Below, piece after piece: positions 20,561 through 32,445 of a stretch of DNA of 36,117 nt. The translations under genes and the position numbers were made by a program. Position 1 is the first letter of the stretch. Each line of letters begins with the position of its first letter. The stretch comes from Gamarada debralockiae (Eukaryota; Ascomycota; Leotiomycetes; Helotiales; Hyphodiscaceae): the NCBI GenBank assembly GCA_002803225.1, contig NXFV01001930.1, forward strand, positions 1 to 36,117. The letters are read 5' to 3'. Below the pieces are notes generated by a model. That model was not told the DNA's origin. It saw only the letters and a program-made list of their open reading frames with translations, and ran no database searches.

Positions 20561-22352
20561 GGCTGAACGAGGTCGATCTATGCTTGGAAGCGCCTGGAGA
20601 AAACGTGGGAGACAGAAAAGAGATTATACAAAATTTAATGAAGAGCGGCAGTGACTCGAAGCAACTTTGACTACTGCATCAATAGAAGCATGGCGAGAAG
20701 CGCTCACCAAGACAACCGCACTGGCCGACCCTCGTCACAAAAACCAAACCAAATCAAACGCGTTTGCCCCACATGCTACTTGTAATTGGGGATCAAAGAC
20801 ACAAGGTTGACAAGGGCTCGGTGGCTTCGAATCCACCCGGCTGCTAGCTGCCAGGGATATGACGAGATGATTTACGAGATGATTTACACAACAGAGTATG
20901 CCTGCATTTGAATGGAGAGTTGAAACCGGGATGGTGCAAAACCCCGTGTGGCGCCCAAGTAAAAGGCAATCAGCTTGACGACAGCGGCCCTGATAGGTGG
21001 GCTGCGACTGAAGAAGAAAAGGCATCAGATCTGGCGGAAAGTGACGGATGCCACTATTGATCACGAAGCGGACTGGGAAGCGAGGGGGAGTCAAGATAGA
21101 CGTCGGTCTTGTTGCGAAGGCCCAACAGCCAGCTCCAGAAGGTTCGTCAAATGATGGCCTTGAAGCAGGTTGTTTTGATGTTGATTGTTGACGCCAGTCG
21201 TCCAAATCACCACTTAATGGTCTCCAATTTCTACAAATCCTCCCAGATCATGGAGAACAGCGGCAGCCAGGGGTAATGTAGGCTTCCACGACGATAGGTT
21301 CTGTGCTCTCACGGCTGTCTTTTGCGTCCCCATCGTACGGTTTCTCTGCTGGCGTATCGGACTTCAACTTTGGTCTTTCCTCAGTTTGTAGCGTGCAAGG
21401 CTGGATCTGGATGGCAGATGTTATTGGTTGGCGAACGTGCAGCGGATAAGGTTAAGTTATGCCACAGCAGATCATGATGGGGGTGATGAACCTCGGAAGT
21501 CTGTTCTCGAGATTCATCCGAGGCAGACCAATTGAAGGGCCAGGGTTGTGTGTAGGCTCTTTGTTTCTTGTTTCAGAATGGTATCATTTCCCGCTTGACT
21601 TTGTTCCTTTCATTCGAATTGGCAAATAATAACTGATAGGAAGCGAAGAGGTTGGAGGATGGAGGGTGAAGGCGGGGAAATTTTCCACGATCACGCTGCC
21701 GAGGTCACTCCTTGCATTCCTAGCCAGACGCTTGGTCCCTGAAATGGCGCACCCACACGCGCTGGAGCCGGAGCTGGAGCGACCTGATCGCTATCTGATC
21801 CCTAAACAATTTCAACTTTCTTCATCCTCAGTCGCAGTCTCCCTTCCACCCTTTCCCTTCCGTCATTTCCCTACCAACCTTTCCTTCCATCCTTTCCATT
21901 CCACCCTTTCAGCCAGAGGCACCGCTGCAATATTACAGCCGGTTTCGTCTTGCATGTTGCTGTGGCATCTCTTCGATGACACTGCAAAACCTCAGATGAT
22001 GACTATTGACCGCCACCAGCTGAGCTGCACCGCTCAACGGCAACACACAGCCCAGTCGCTACACCACTCAACATGACCAAGGCCAGCGCCTTCGTATCCC
22101 TGTTCAAGGAAGGAGAAACTTTTCTTACGTTTGTCTTTCTGCCATGTGGAAGGGAGGTTTCTCATGCCTTCAAATCCGTAGTTCGGAGGGTTCCATTTCT
22201 GAGCGGCTACCAGCCCTTCTGATGAATCTATGATGTTGTTTTCCAAGTTATCCCTCTATCTATCACATTCTTATTACTTAGCTGTTTGCTTGCAGTTGTG
22301 ATGCTTCTGCACCTACTTCTCAGCTTGCAGAGCGCTACCTCAACGGTTCATT
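20561..22352. promoter_or_regulatory. Divergent intergenic region of azgA and the methyltransferase-like gene
   Basis: This 1.8-kb region separates two divergent start codons and should hold both promoters. GATA-factor-type HGATAR cores occur at 20991, 21292 and 21634, with GGATAAG at 21444; in Aspergillus purine-uptake genes respond to the GATA factor AreA, so regulation by nitrogen status is possible, but GATA cores are frequent by chance. I saw no clear CGG-N6-CCG site of the UaY type. A 12-bp unit ACGAGATGATTT is tandemly duplicated at 20862-20885. A pyrimidine-rich tract covers about 21838-21910. Open frames of 156 (20735-21205, -) and 136 codons (21666-22076, +) have no recognisable domain. 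Confidence 0.4.
20862..20885. repeat. 12-bp tandem duplication
   Basis: ACGAGATGATTT occurs twice head to tail without mismatch, in the azgA upstream region. Probably a slippage duplication. Confidence 0.9.
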
Positions 22353-24410
22353 ATGTTTGACGTCTCTTGGACCGATCCCGCACGGGAAACCGTTGGCCAA
22401 CGAAAGACTCGGAAAGAGCAAAAAGCAAATGGCCTTTCTCAGGCGTCATCCATGCGAAGCTCGAGATCATCTGAATCATCAAACCCCCTAGGTCGTCCCT
22501 CGCTGCTGAATCGCTTCAATGGCAGCAAGAAAGACCTTACTCGGACGGGGCCTCTGCCCAAGCTGTCAGCGGTAAGAGCCGAACAGGCCAATACATCAGC
22601 ACGGCGAATGGCTACATGCACAGTTCGCTCAGAATCATCAGTTCTCGGATCGTCGAGTTCAACAAATAGAACTCGAACACCAGGGAGTTCTTTTGATGGG
22701 ATTCATTCGGACGCGGAGCAATCATGCGCTTCAGATGGTAAAACTTCACTCCCAGCATTCATATGGATACACCTAACGCGTGTTATAGTTCCTGAATCTG
22801 TCTTCTCGGGTCGGACTGGTCGTTCCACCAGAACTGAGCTTTCGTGGACTTCTGTCGCCGAATCAACGACGAGCCAAGCGAAGATTGTACAGCCACTAAG
22901 CGCAACTTCATATATAACCCGAAGCACTGAGGTCACAATTTCTCCGAGGGACAGTGTAATGGGAGCGGAGCAAATTGCAACTGTTGTTCACATATCTGCA
23001 ACCGGTCCCCCTCAGGAGGTGACCAATCCAGGCCCTGAGCCGTGAGTAGCCTTTAGCTTTCAAGATATTATTACTGACCGGTCAGGGACGTTCCATGGGG
23101 GCTTTCTATTCCTCATTCACAGCAACCTAACAGCGTTAAATGCGTGTCCTCGCCGGTTTTGAAGAAAGCTGGGTCTCAACCAACCAGATGTGCCAGTAGC
23201 ACAAGGGGCAGACAAATGGAAAAATGGAGACCGCCGGACAGCTGGGAGAGTGTGATGAAAGAGCCAGAACACAATCGTATGACGCCACCCAGAAAACCAA
23301 AGTCTTCATCTCGAGGCAGAAGGCCAAGGCGACAGAAATCGCCTCAAATGGAGCCTTCACACTTCCAGCGAAGTATTCGCCGAATGGAAGCTGTTAGCCC
23401 GAAGATCATACTGGAACGACTCAAGGAAGAATGGATGCAGGTATCAGATGCGACCATATATCGGGAGTTGGAGTTTGAAAAGCAGCTGTGGATGCTCACA
23501 GCGCTGGGGGCGCTAAAGAAAAAGAAACCCATTGAGTCCATCGATGAACTCCAAGATATGTCACCGGAAGCATCACCCAGTACGAAGATCCTTTCTTTGT
23601 ACGAGAACCATGGCAAGTTTTCCAGTCCTCCCATCCGAATGAATGAGCACTAATTTATCGATAGCATCATGTTCCTTTCTCTCGGCTCAAAGCCCCAATC
23701 CCACAATTCATCACCTCTCCACTCACCCACTCTCACCAAAGTCCTATCCAAACGTCCACCCACTGTCCGTCCCAGGCTCAACTCCCCAACTACCGTATGC
23801 GTCCAATATCTTTACCTCTATTCATGCAATGTCCCTTCCATCTATTCTTCCCGCTTCATCAATTCCTCCCATACTTAAGGAGTGTTATCGGACGCTCACC
23901 TCCGCATCCTCTCCCGGACCTCCCATGTCCCCAGACTCTGCAGATGCTACTACTAGCGCGCCAAAATCAGTCATGCAAGCAGGTACACTCCACCTGACGA
24001 TCTTAGACCCTTTACCGATACCAGATACCCTTGGTCCCACACTGAGAGCCTGGCTTGACACTCATCTAATCTTGAATCTCGAGAAACAATTCAGATGTAT
24101 CAATCCTGGGCGTTTGTTTCCTATCTGGCTTGCCACTGCTGGGTTGAGAGCCGAGGGGAGCACGATTCTCAGTGTTAAATTTTTGGCTTGTTTGAATGAG
24201 GTCAAGGATTCTGAGGTTAGTAGGAATGAAAATGAGGTGGTGAAGACGCAGTTGAAAAGCGTTGTGGGGAGGATGCTGTGGAAGGAGATATGGGGTAGCT
24301 TTGTCGAGGGCGACAAGTGGTGGTGGGATGATGAGGACGTGGTCGAGGAGTGTGAGAGGATGGGGACTTGCTGGGAGTGCTCTGTTATTGAGGCTGTGAA
24401 GGACGGCTAA
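22353..24410 (+). CDS. Disordered protein with methyltransferase-like C-terminal domain
   Basis: Exons 22353-22737, 22789-23041, 23086-23612 and 23665-24410 give 636 residues. Intron 1 (51 nt, GTAAAA...CTAAC...ATAG) is a multiple of three and could be retained. Intron 2 (44 nt) has GTGAGT...GTCAG. Intron 3 (52 nt) has a GCAAGT donor, a rare GC-AG intron; splicing there is needed to join LYENH to ASCSFLSAQSPN in one frame. Residues 1-330 are Ser/Thr/Arg-rich and disordered. The C-terminus from about 380 resembles the second half of a class I SAM methyltransferase (PPILKECYRTL, then GTLHLTILDPLPIPDTLGP, RLFPIWLATAGLRAEGS), but I see no glycine-rich motif I, and a 28-residue Ser/Pro-rich insert (467-494) splits the domain. 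It may be a non-catalytic relative. It looks like a conserved but uncharacterised Pezizomycotina protein. Confidence 0.78.
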
Positions 24411-27400
24411 AAAAGACTTTGGTTATCGGCTTTGTCTTGGTGTTCTGGCATGGAAAAGCATGAGGGTGGAGTAAGTCGATGTTTGAGTTGAGTGTACATA
24501 GAGTGTTAGTAGGGATTGGGCATGTATCACGATGTGTGGAACGTACTTAGAGCCCTAGAATGGTTGCATCTCACTTGCCGCCAATTCAGACGACGGTGTC
24601 ATCATGTTTTCCGTTTTCGAATGGCTCGCAAATATCTGCGCATTCATCTGCTGTTAATCGCGTGATATTCGCTCCCTGCCGACGAATTCGACGACGAAGG
24701 AAACGAAAATCTCACCAGATTGTTTCCTCCCGTCATCCTTCGCCTTTCAAGTTTTGAACGTTTGTTGCACTTCGCAATCTGAACTCAATTCCGCGATCAA
24801 TTGCCGGGGTCGTGCGTGGAATCACTCCACATGCTCCACTTTTCACTTCATATCTGCCCAACTGAAGGCCATGCGAACGTACTGGTCGACCGGCGACCGT
24901 CGATCGGCCAGGGCCTACAGTATCTATCCGTCATGTTCATGAATGAGACAATCGGATACTTCCGAGCATGTAGCTCGTTGTTTCTAGAAAATTGGCGGTT
25001 TTCGAAAACGGGAAAAGAAGGAATGTGAACTCCAGTGAGTTGGCCACTTGATAGTTGATCACGATGTGTTATTTGTAACACAGTACAACATATCGTTGAC
25101 ACATGAATTTGAGGTTCACGCACTTGTATGTTTTCGAAGCAAAAAAATCGAGCATGTCATCACCAGGCCATGGTTGGACTCTCTTCTTCCAGCTCAACCT
25201 CCTGATATGAACCTACCCCTCTTACTCTTCCTTCCACTCATGGTACTCGGCACCTTGCCCTCTGTGCTCCGCCCCTGCCTCCCTCGCTGTCCAATCCCTT
25301 GTATCATCACTTTCCATATCATTCATATTTGTTGCAAATCGCAATTCCCTCCATCCGAGTCAGGGTTATCACACTGCCGCATCATGTGTCAAGCTCCCCC
25401 CACCGATATCTGCCTAGAACCAGAGTCACTGATTACTCATTCCAACAAAGGCGATAGCGACGACGACAACAAGAACGACAAGAAGAGATTCCACAACAAT
25501 AGGAAAATAAAGATGTAAAGAGAAGTGAGTTAGGATTGATTCTTCGCATTCTCGTTAGGCCAAGAGCTGAAGAGATTTCAATAATCGCACTGTGCAAGTG
25601 CTTGCGCTGCACATAATTCCATTTAAATCCTGAAGGGTCATATCTCTCTGGTGAGGGATCAACGAGTGGGAAAGCTGTATGTAACGAGGAGGGGTCTCGT
25701 CAAACTTGGCGAACCACACGCAAAGATGGGTGATGTGGTATGTGTTGAAAGGATGCTTTCACCCAATCTTAGGGAAGAGGAAAACAGAGTTTCAATCTGA
25801 TGAGAAGGGAAAGGTGATTGGTGGCGTTTCACATGGCTGCACCTTTCTGCACGGCTACATGGATGGAAGGGCAATTGTAGAGATGGAGAGGGGGTTGCTC
25901 GAGCGTAGCACATTCCGGCTAGAATGAGAAATTGAGTCTTTCTGTAATTAAATCTCAGGATGCATCACCAGCCAGCCTGGCACATCGGCACGCCTCACTT
26001 CCACATCTTTTCCTCGATTGAAGAGACATCTCTGCAGCCTTATCGAGTAACGTGGCTCGATGTGAGCGGGCTTGCGGTAGCAATACTTGCTCTAGACTCT
26101 GGATGTGACCGGTTTCAGGATAAGGAGTGCATATCTCTGAACCCGACAAGGCTACTATTCGCATCACTCTTTCTGGAATGACCATAAAGAATAGAGATAG
26201 TTATAGTCTCATTCTTGATACGCCGCGATTTTCAGGCTGGAAAACTGTCTGCTTATTCTTCGCTCCCTATGTTCACGTACGATTGCATTTTCTACTTCGG
26301 GCCCTTCAAAACGTAAAAAGCCGTTCGTTCTTCCAAGGCATGAGAAGCCGTCGCCTATTTCAACCTGTCATCTTAGCGCGCTGGAGGCCACAAAAGGGCG
26401 AAGCTGCTGTCGCCGCCTTCCTGCTCTGCTCACTCCCTAGATAACGTCCAAATCGAATGCTACGTACGTGTTCCTTCTACTAGCATGCTTCCAGGCACAT
26501 AGACTGTCAGTTCCTCCTCTGTTCTTCCCAGAACGCTCTAGAACGAAGACCAAAGTTAGTTCTTGCTTCATTTCTTGAAATCTTTGATACTCTGCGGCTT
26601 TCGCAGGCCAAATAAGGGATCAGTGATACTATTCAACAAATCTAAGCAGCTATAACTCCGCTACCTGTAACTGAGATTTAATTTTACTCCCAGTTGACTG
26701 ATATTCGATGTATCTCATATTACGAGCGCAGATAGACCTTGTCTATTCACGCGACTTCAGTACGGTGACATTCAATTCTGCAAGCTCAAAAGAGGTGCAC
26801 ATTCATGATTACAGTATTGATATATTAGTGTTTTGGAAATTTATCAAATCTCCGTTGAGTTGAAAATTGTCAGTCTCTAAGCGCTTCTTAAACATTTACT
26901 CGACGGCTGACAAGACCTGTATTTTCATCTCAATTATGATTCATCGACGTACTTCTAGCTTCAGCTAACGGCTGCTATGCCCCAAGCATAAAGGCCATGC
27001 AGTCATGTTTAAAGTGAGCAAGTGACATATATATAATAAATTTGGTGAAATCTATTCACTAAAGTTTGCATGAGCTCCTGGCCACGGTCGAGGAGATCGA
27101 TAGACAGGGACTGCTTTCGAGGACGCCGTATGGGACACAAATCTGTTATCAGTAGCACCTGCCTCTAGATACCGAAAGTTTCTACTAAAGCTTAATTGAG
27201 CATCATCACTGATATGCTACCACATATGTCTCTATTGTGAACAACGGTCATATTGCTTTGCTGGTAATTGACGTGTTTTTGAACACCTGTTGTTCATTTT
27301 CTTAGCCGATGAACCAAAACTCACAATCCTACTGTAGGAAGACTCCACTCGGTTTTAAAATATCTATTGGCGTAGAGTATGCCTATGACCCAAACAATGG

Positions 27401-27990
27401 GGGGGCTTTGCTGGAGATGGCCTTCATAAGGTTCCAATTGCCTACGACTCTAGGAGACCTTAACTCTATTCACGTATCATCTTAACTTCCCAGCCTCAGC
27501 TATTGCTTCAAACTTCGGATATTTCTTGGCCCATTCCGCCACAATGCTTTTGCTCTGATGGAGCCAATGAAAGAGTGGCGGCGTGGATGACGGCCGCCCT
27601 CCTGTCTACTACCAGCCTTACCAATTGGAGCCTTTCACACGCTTTCTCAACCCACATTTTACTTCAAGTCTTTATTCTAACTGGTCGATCTTGATAAGCT
27701 GTTGAGCGGGGTCCACAAGATCTTCAGAGTATCGGGCATCAAATCTTGAACTCCAAGAGCAAAAACTCGCATAAACAAGTGAAAACTCCCTCAGACTGCT
27801 GTAACAAGTTATCGGACTTGCCACGATAAGGTGTGTAAGTTCCAATAGCAGTACATCAATTTTCAGAATAATGCCCCTGCTAGAGTTTGATTTCTCTACT
27901 TGCAGTTGCAGCAGTTGATGGATTCTTGAAACGGTGGCCGACTCTACCGGGTTTTCTAAGTACAGATAGACGGATGTGACGGTGATAGAT
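24411..27990. other. 3.6-kb gene-poor region
   Basis: No gene is supportable. Short frames (60-156 residues) such as 25048-25518 (+) and 25706-25927 (+) have no domain and are mostly overlapped on the other strand. From about 26450 to 27500 both strands are rich in stops, with AT-rich patches and no clear RIP signature. No tRNA, repeat array or mobile element end was recognised. Confidence 0.45.
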
Positions 27991-28197
27991 ATGACTTCTC
28001 ACCAATCGAACTCGAAGGGATTCAAGCAAAAAGAACCCCTGAAGGAGTTGGGTCCGATCTGCAAAAGGATGATGAATTTGTACGACGCGAACTACCTCGC
28101 CTTCTGGTTGGGGGACATTGGTGTTTTGCCAGAGCTCGTGACTTGTGTTCAAAAGATCGACAACGCTGGTTCATGCAAAATGTGTAGTCAATATTAA
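27991..28197 (+). CDS. Possible short protein or orphan exon
   Basis: From ATG 27991 a 68-residue frame reads MTSHQSNSKGFKQKEPLKEL, then GPICKRMMNLYDANYLAFWL and GDIGVLPELVTCVQKIDNAG. Composition is balanced and protein-like, which is why I list it. No partner exon with good splice sites was found, no family is recognised, and the minus strand is also open across it. It could be a fragment of a larger lost gene upstream of the Zn2Cys6 gene. Confidence 0.2.
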   Translation: MTSHQSNSKGFKQKEPLKELGPICKRMMNLYDANYLAFWLGDIGVLPELVTCVQKIDNAGSCKMCSQY

Positions 28198-28636
28198 CTG
28201 CTGCCCAATCTTGTTCCCTGTTGATCGGGCTGTTCGGTTGAAGGTTCCTCGCCCAGGTCTTTCCTGTGATTCGATATTTTGGGGAGCCGGGGAGTCTTTG
28301 AGGTTGCCCTTCGGGTAGGAGGACCGCCATCAACGAAATAGCTTATGACACGGCTGCATGCCACTAGGCCTCTTTCTACACCGAGCGGATGCCACCTGGC
28401 GCCTGGTGCCACGTGCGACGGTCAGAAAAGCAGAGCCTCATCGAAGACGTGCTGTTTGGGTGACGGCTCAGCCTATGAAATTTATGCATCAGGATGGAAT
28501 GACCTGTCATTTCTCAAGTCTCCTAGATATCTAGGGGAATTAAGTTGATTTAAACAAGTAGCTATGGTCAACATAACTCGAGTTCTCAGTAGTGATTTTG
28601 AATTCATCAGTGCTGTGCACCCTAGTCTCAATAAGA
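28198..28636. other. Upstream region of the Zn2Cys6 gene
   Basis: GC-richer stretch with short frames on both strands and no recognised domain. Presumably contains the promoter of the downstream gene; no specific site is supported. Confidence 0.35.
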
Positions 28637-31341
28637 ATGGCGTGCCGCAAGCGAACTTATTATGATTCAGTGTCGCAATCTCAGAGTGGTCTATGCAACA
28701 TTGGTTTCGACGACAACTGTGCTCACAACTTCTCAAAACGGCAGACCATAGAGAAAGAACAAGGGGCCAGCCTCCAATTAGGCCATACGACCTTTCAAAC
28801 CCCCTTTCGAACTCGTCCGGGTGCCTTTGCTCTCCAATGCTACCGCGCTTCTCCACAGCCTCGGGCGTGGGACCCTCCATCGCAAAGTGTGCTTGTCGAT
28901 AATCTTATGGGTATTTCTTTTCAAAACTTGACGCCAACTCTAAAGCCATTTCCAGATTGGATGAATACGATGTCTGATGGCCACCCCAAACAGTCTTATG
29001 GCAGCGCCGTCTCATCCACAACGACGGGTTCGGGCCAATCATCCACAGCTTTCCATAAATCAGACTTCGACTCCGAGGCTTGTCCCACAACTTCAACAGG
29101 CTATGTTATTTCTAGTGCTGAGACGTTTTCTGAAGACTTGCTGAATCCGAGCGCGAGCTCTGTTGGCCTTGGCGAGCTGGGTTATCCGAATCAAAGCAGC
29201 GAAATTGAGCACTCCATGATTTCAAATGCGCCTCCTTGGGTGGACTTATTCTCTTCTGTGGCTAACGAAGACATCCCTACTGCCTGTAAGTAGTCTGCAC
29301 TATGTAAAGAGGTAGTCCTTGACCCCATTTAGGGCCTCAGGAACTATACCATTGTGATCTAGCCGACGACAGCCAGTGGATTAGGTACACTAAGCACGAC
29401 GTTCATTTATCCGACAACAGTCAGCAGAGAAATTCCATTCCAGAGTCGATCTTCTCCTCACCAATGATAGGAGGCAATTCTTTGATGGAGTTCAACAACT
29501 GGCGCGTAGATGATGGAATTTTGGAATCAAGACTTTTGGCAACGGCACCGCCTGCTGAACTTTCGCCTCGCATGATTTATGCACCATTTGAACAGACCTC
29601 AGAAGTTACCGCTCTCAGTCATTTTACTGACTATTTACCGCAAGACGGACGTCCAAAGACAAACTTGAATGCGACTAAGCTCCCCGAGAATATGGGGAAG
29701 GGATCGTTGGGGCACCACACTGAGACCCCTACCCCGATAACGAAAACCACGGAAATTTTCAGGCCAACTGAGTGGCGACATACCGTTTCATCGGACCTTG
29801 AACCGTATGGGAGAATCAAAGAGTCGAAACTTCGACAGAAGACAGGGCGTCGAACGGGCCGCCTGGATCCCGAGAACGCCAAAAGGGCAACTGAGATAAG
29901 ACGCATTCGTGCATGCTTACACTGTTGGCTTTTGAAGATGCCAGTATGTATAACCTATCTTCGCGATACCTGAATAGTTGCGGAGCTCACCATTGTCTCA
30001 AGTGCTCCCCTGGGGAAGTATGTGCTCGTTGTAGTGGCCAGCAATCTCTGTCACTGAACAATAGGCTGTGCACAAGAGCTAGACTAGAAGATTATACCGA
30101 ACTTTTCTTCCCAGGTGAGATTCACTCACAATTGTTGTCTCAAGATGACATAAGTAACAGGATGCAGGAATATTGGTGTCTCATCTTAGGAAAACAGCTG
30201 TTGAATCTTTTGCCAGCGAAATTGCCCTTGGGTTTCTAGACGATAATATTGAAATTGAATTGACCCTCGGACATGCATATATGCCAATGAAGTTTATAGT
30301 GGCTGAGTTTGCACCAACGAACAATGAACTTTCAAGATTTCCTGTCATTATTCCGGGCAGCGCAGCAGATCAACTACCATCTTTTACTCTGTGCTATCCT
30401 CCACCGACTGCTTTACGACACGTCCGTCTGGAGGATCTCATGGAACAGTGCCGAAGGCAGACACAAATAATGACTACACGTCTTGGCGATATTTCCGGAT
30501 TAATGCCAAGGAAGATGAATCCAATTTCGAAAGAGGTATTCCAAGCAATTTCTCGATATCACAGATCTATTCGAAGGCCTGCACTTGGTAGCGTAAGTCT
30601 ATCATATCCCGCTTAGAGTACTACTGAGATGCTCTAGATATCACTTTTAGATAAAGCACTGATGATGTATTCCTTGCATCACTTCATGGGTAAGAGCATT
30701 ACTTTTACCCCCCGATCCGTTGAAAAACTAGCCCAACATCTCCGGAAACCAATGTCGCGTGGATATGAATCAAATTTGGTATCACGGCTTTTGAACCGAC
30801 AAATAAAATCTGCAATGCACTTCTTGCTTCGAGAGGTCACTCGAGACGTACTCGACGACCTTGAAAAGGATCTAAAAACTAGAAGCAAGACAACTTGGGC
30901 ACCTTGTTTCTGTATTATTTCTATTCTATGTATGTGCATAGAAGAGGTCCAAATCGCCACCAACGGCTTCGTAGTACATACCCGAGTCCACGGATCACGC
31001 GCTCGACAACCTTCCTCAGAAGCAACTATAGAGGTTTGCAGGAAACTGGATGACCTGCCGTTTGTTCACCTGATGGAACTTTTTCATGGCATATATAAAA
31101 CCCACAAACCTGTCACCGTTCATAGAAACGACCATGTATATAATCCGATCCGAGACGGGCCGGAGATCAACGGCACAGATGACTTGGGCCAGAATTCAGT
31201 GGATTTGATAAACGATATTCGCGAAATCATCGAAAAGCATGGAAAGTGTTGGTCGTGTGCGAGTTAGTCTGTCACTAACAAAACTATAGGATCGGCTATT
31301 ACGCAACGCGCAGATACACCGTCCTTTGGATATATGTGTGA
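28637..31341 (+). CDS. Zn2Cys6 binuclear-cluster transcription factor-like protein
   Basis: Exons 28637-29285, 29333-29943, 30003-30114, 30168-30592, 30638-31245 and 31290-31341 give 818 residues. The first four introns (47, 59, 53, 45 nt) have good donors (GTAAGT, GTATGT, GTGAGA, GTAAGT). The last (GTGTTG...CTATAG, 44 nt, with CTAAC) is less sure; unspliced, the protein stops at 31267. Residues 1-400 are Ser/Thr/Pro-rich and disordered. A cysteine cluster follows a basic stretch (RTGRLDPENAKRATEIRRIR) at C411, C414, C421, C427, C430 and C443: CX2CX6CX5CX2CX12C, with intron 2 between C414 and C421. This is the Zn2Cys6 pattern with a long last loop. It is central, not N-terminal as in Gal4-type proteins. 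The helical C-terminal 370 residues are not assigned. Likely a nuclear DNA-binding regulator; targets are unknown. Confidence 0.78.
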
Positions 31342-32390
31342 CGGTTTAGGCCATCACCTAGTATTTCGCGAGTTGAACTCCGGGAGGCTAGTCTCAAAAT
31401 TCTTGGAGTCCTTTCGAAAGTAATCAAGACTCTAGCCAGTTACTTCTCGGATGGGATTTGAATAGACACGTTGTCAATATGCAACCGCATCGCGACTTGT
31501 CATGAGATGCTGGCAGCCGGCTTGTTGGGCTTTGCGGACAATGGTCAGTGATGCACTGGTAAGTGAGTTGGATAATACATCGTGGGAGGTAAGAGGGATG
31601 AAACACAACCTTCGCCGCCTACACCTACAGGTCAGGGGTGCGCGATTTGGGAAGATTACAGAATCGTGTAGAACGGCGGGCGGTTGGTTTTGGGAAACTT
31701 TAGGGGGCTCGATACAACCAAGCTGGAGGAGGGCTGAATCTGACATATTCGTACTTTGATGGGGGTGTTCTGTCGTTTCTTGCAGAGTCCAAAAGCAAGT
31801 TCGGACAACTTGTAGTAATCTGCTTTGTGGTAGGCAACATTGCGAACGAAATCTTGTCTCATCAGTCGAAGACATTCAAACAGATGATCACCAGCCCAAC
31901 AGCAGCGAAATGGTCATTGTACGCGTAAGACTCGACTCGCACATGTTCTCTCCCTTCCCCTTGAAAGTACTGCCCGAATCTGTATCTCGCAAACCAATGT
32001 GAACAGATTGACCGAAAGAACAAGTGGATCTTCGAGGCAATGGGAACAGACTGTGTCTTTTCGATAAAAGCATTGAGATAAATGACTGAGGTGAGTTTGG
32101 AGGTGCGGGGCAGGACGTGGAGTAGTCCCAGATGAAATAAGGAGACCGGAGAACGCCTGACCAGAGGCTGAGGCCAAAAGGATCACGTATGGTTATTATC
32201 GGAATGTTGCGGAAGTTTACCATGAAAGAATACGCTGCATCCATGTGATGACACCTGCTCATTTTGTATGGGCTACCATGTAACTTATCGTTGGGGTAAT
32301 ACCAGATGATGACTCTCCCCTAGAATGTGGCACACCGTCTTGAAGCCATGAGAGATGGGCGGAGTCCACTTAGGGCGCGTCATGGTGCCC
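31342..32390. other. Intergenic, no supportable gene
   Basis: Two minus-strand frames of 133 (31474-31875) and 124 codons (31888-32262) lie end to end but carry no recognised domain and no convincing splice between them. Nothing else is seen. Confidence 0.35.
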
Positions 32391-32437
32391 GCGGTGAACC
32401 GCGAAGGTGGCCCATGCACCCTTGCCCATGGGCCACC
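32391..32437. repeat. Pair of GC-rich perfect hairpins
   Basis: GCGGT-GA-ACCGC at 32391-32402 is followed directly by GGTGGCCCATG (32406-32416), a 10-nt loop and its exact inverse CATGGGCCACC (32427-32437). Both lie in a short GC-rich island (about 32355-32445) within otherwise average DNA with no gene. They could be a transposon terminus, a structured RNA or a terminator-like element; no family is recognised. Confidence 0.85.
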
Positions 32438-32445
32438 GGCCCGTA

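Noticed and set aside
20735..21205. 156-codon minus-strand frame upstream of the permease
   Set aside because: No domain, contains a repeat artefact from the 12-bp duplication, and lies in a divergent promoter region.
24754..25518. Several plus-strand frames after the methyltransferase-like gene
   Set aside because: Mutually overlapping, open on both strands, without domain or splice logic; treated as noise.
31474..32262. Two adjacent minus-strand frames (133 and 124 codons) considered as one gene
   Set aside because: No donor/acceptor pair joins them in frame and neither shows a protein-family motif.
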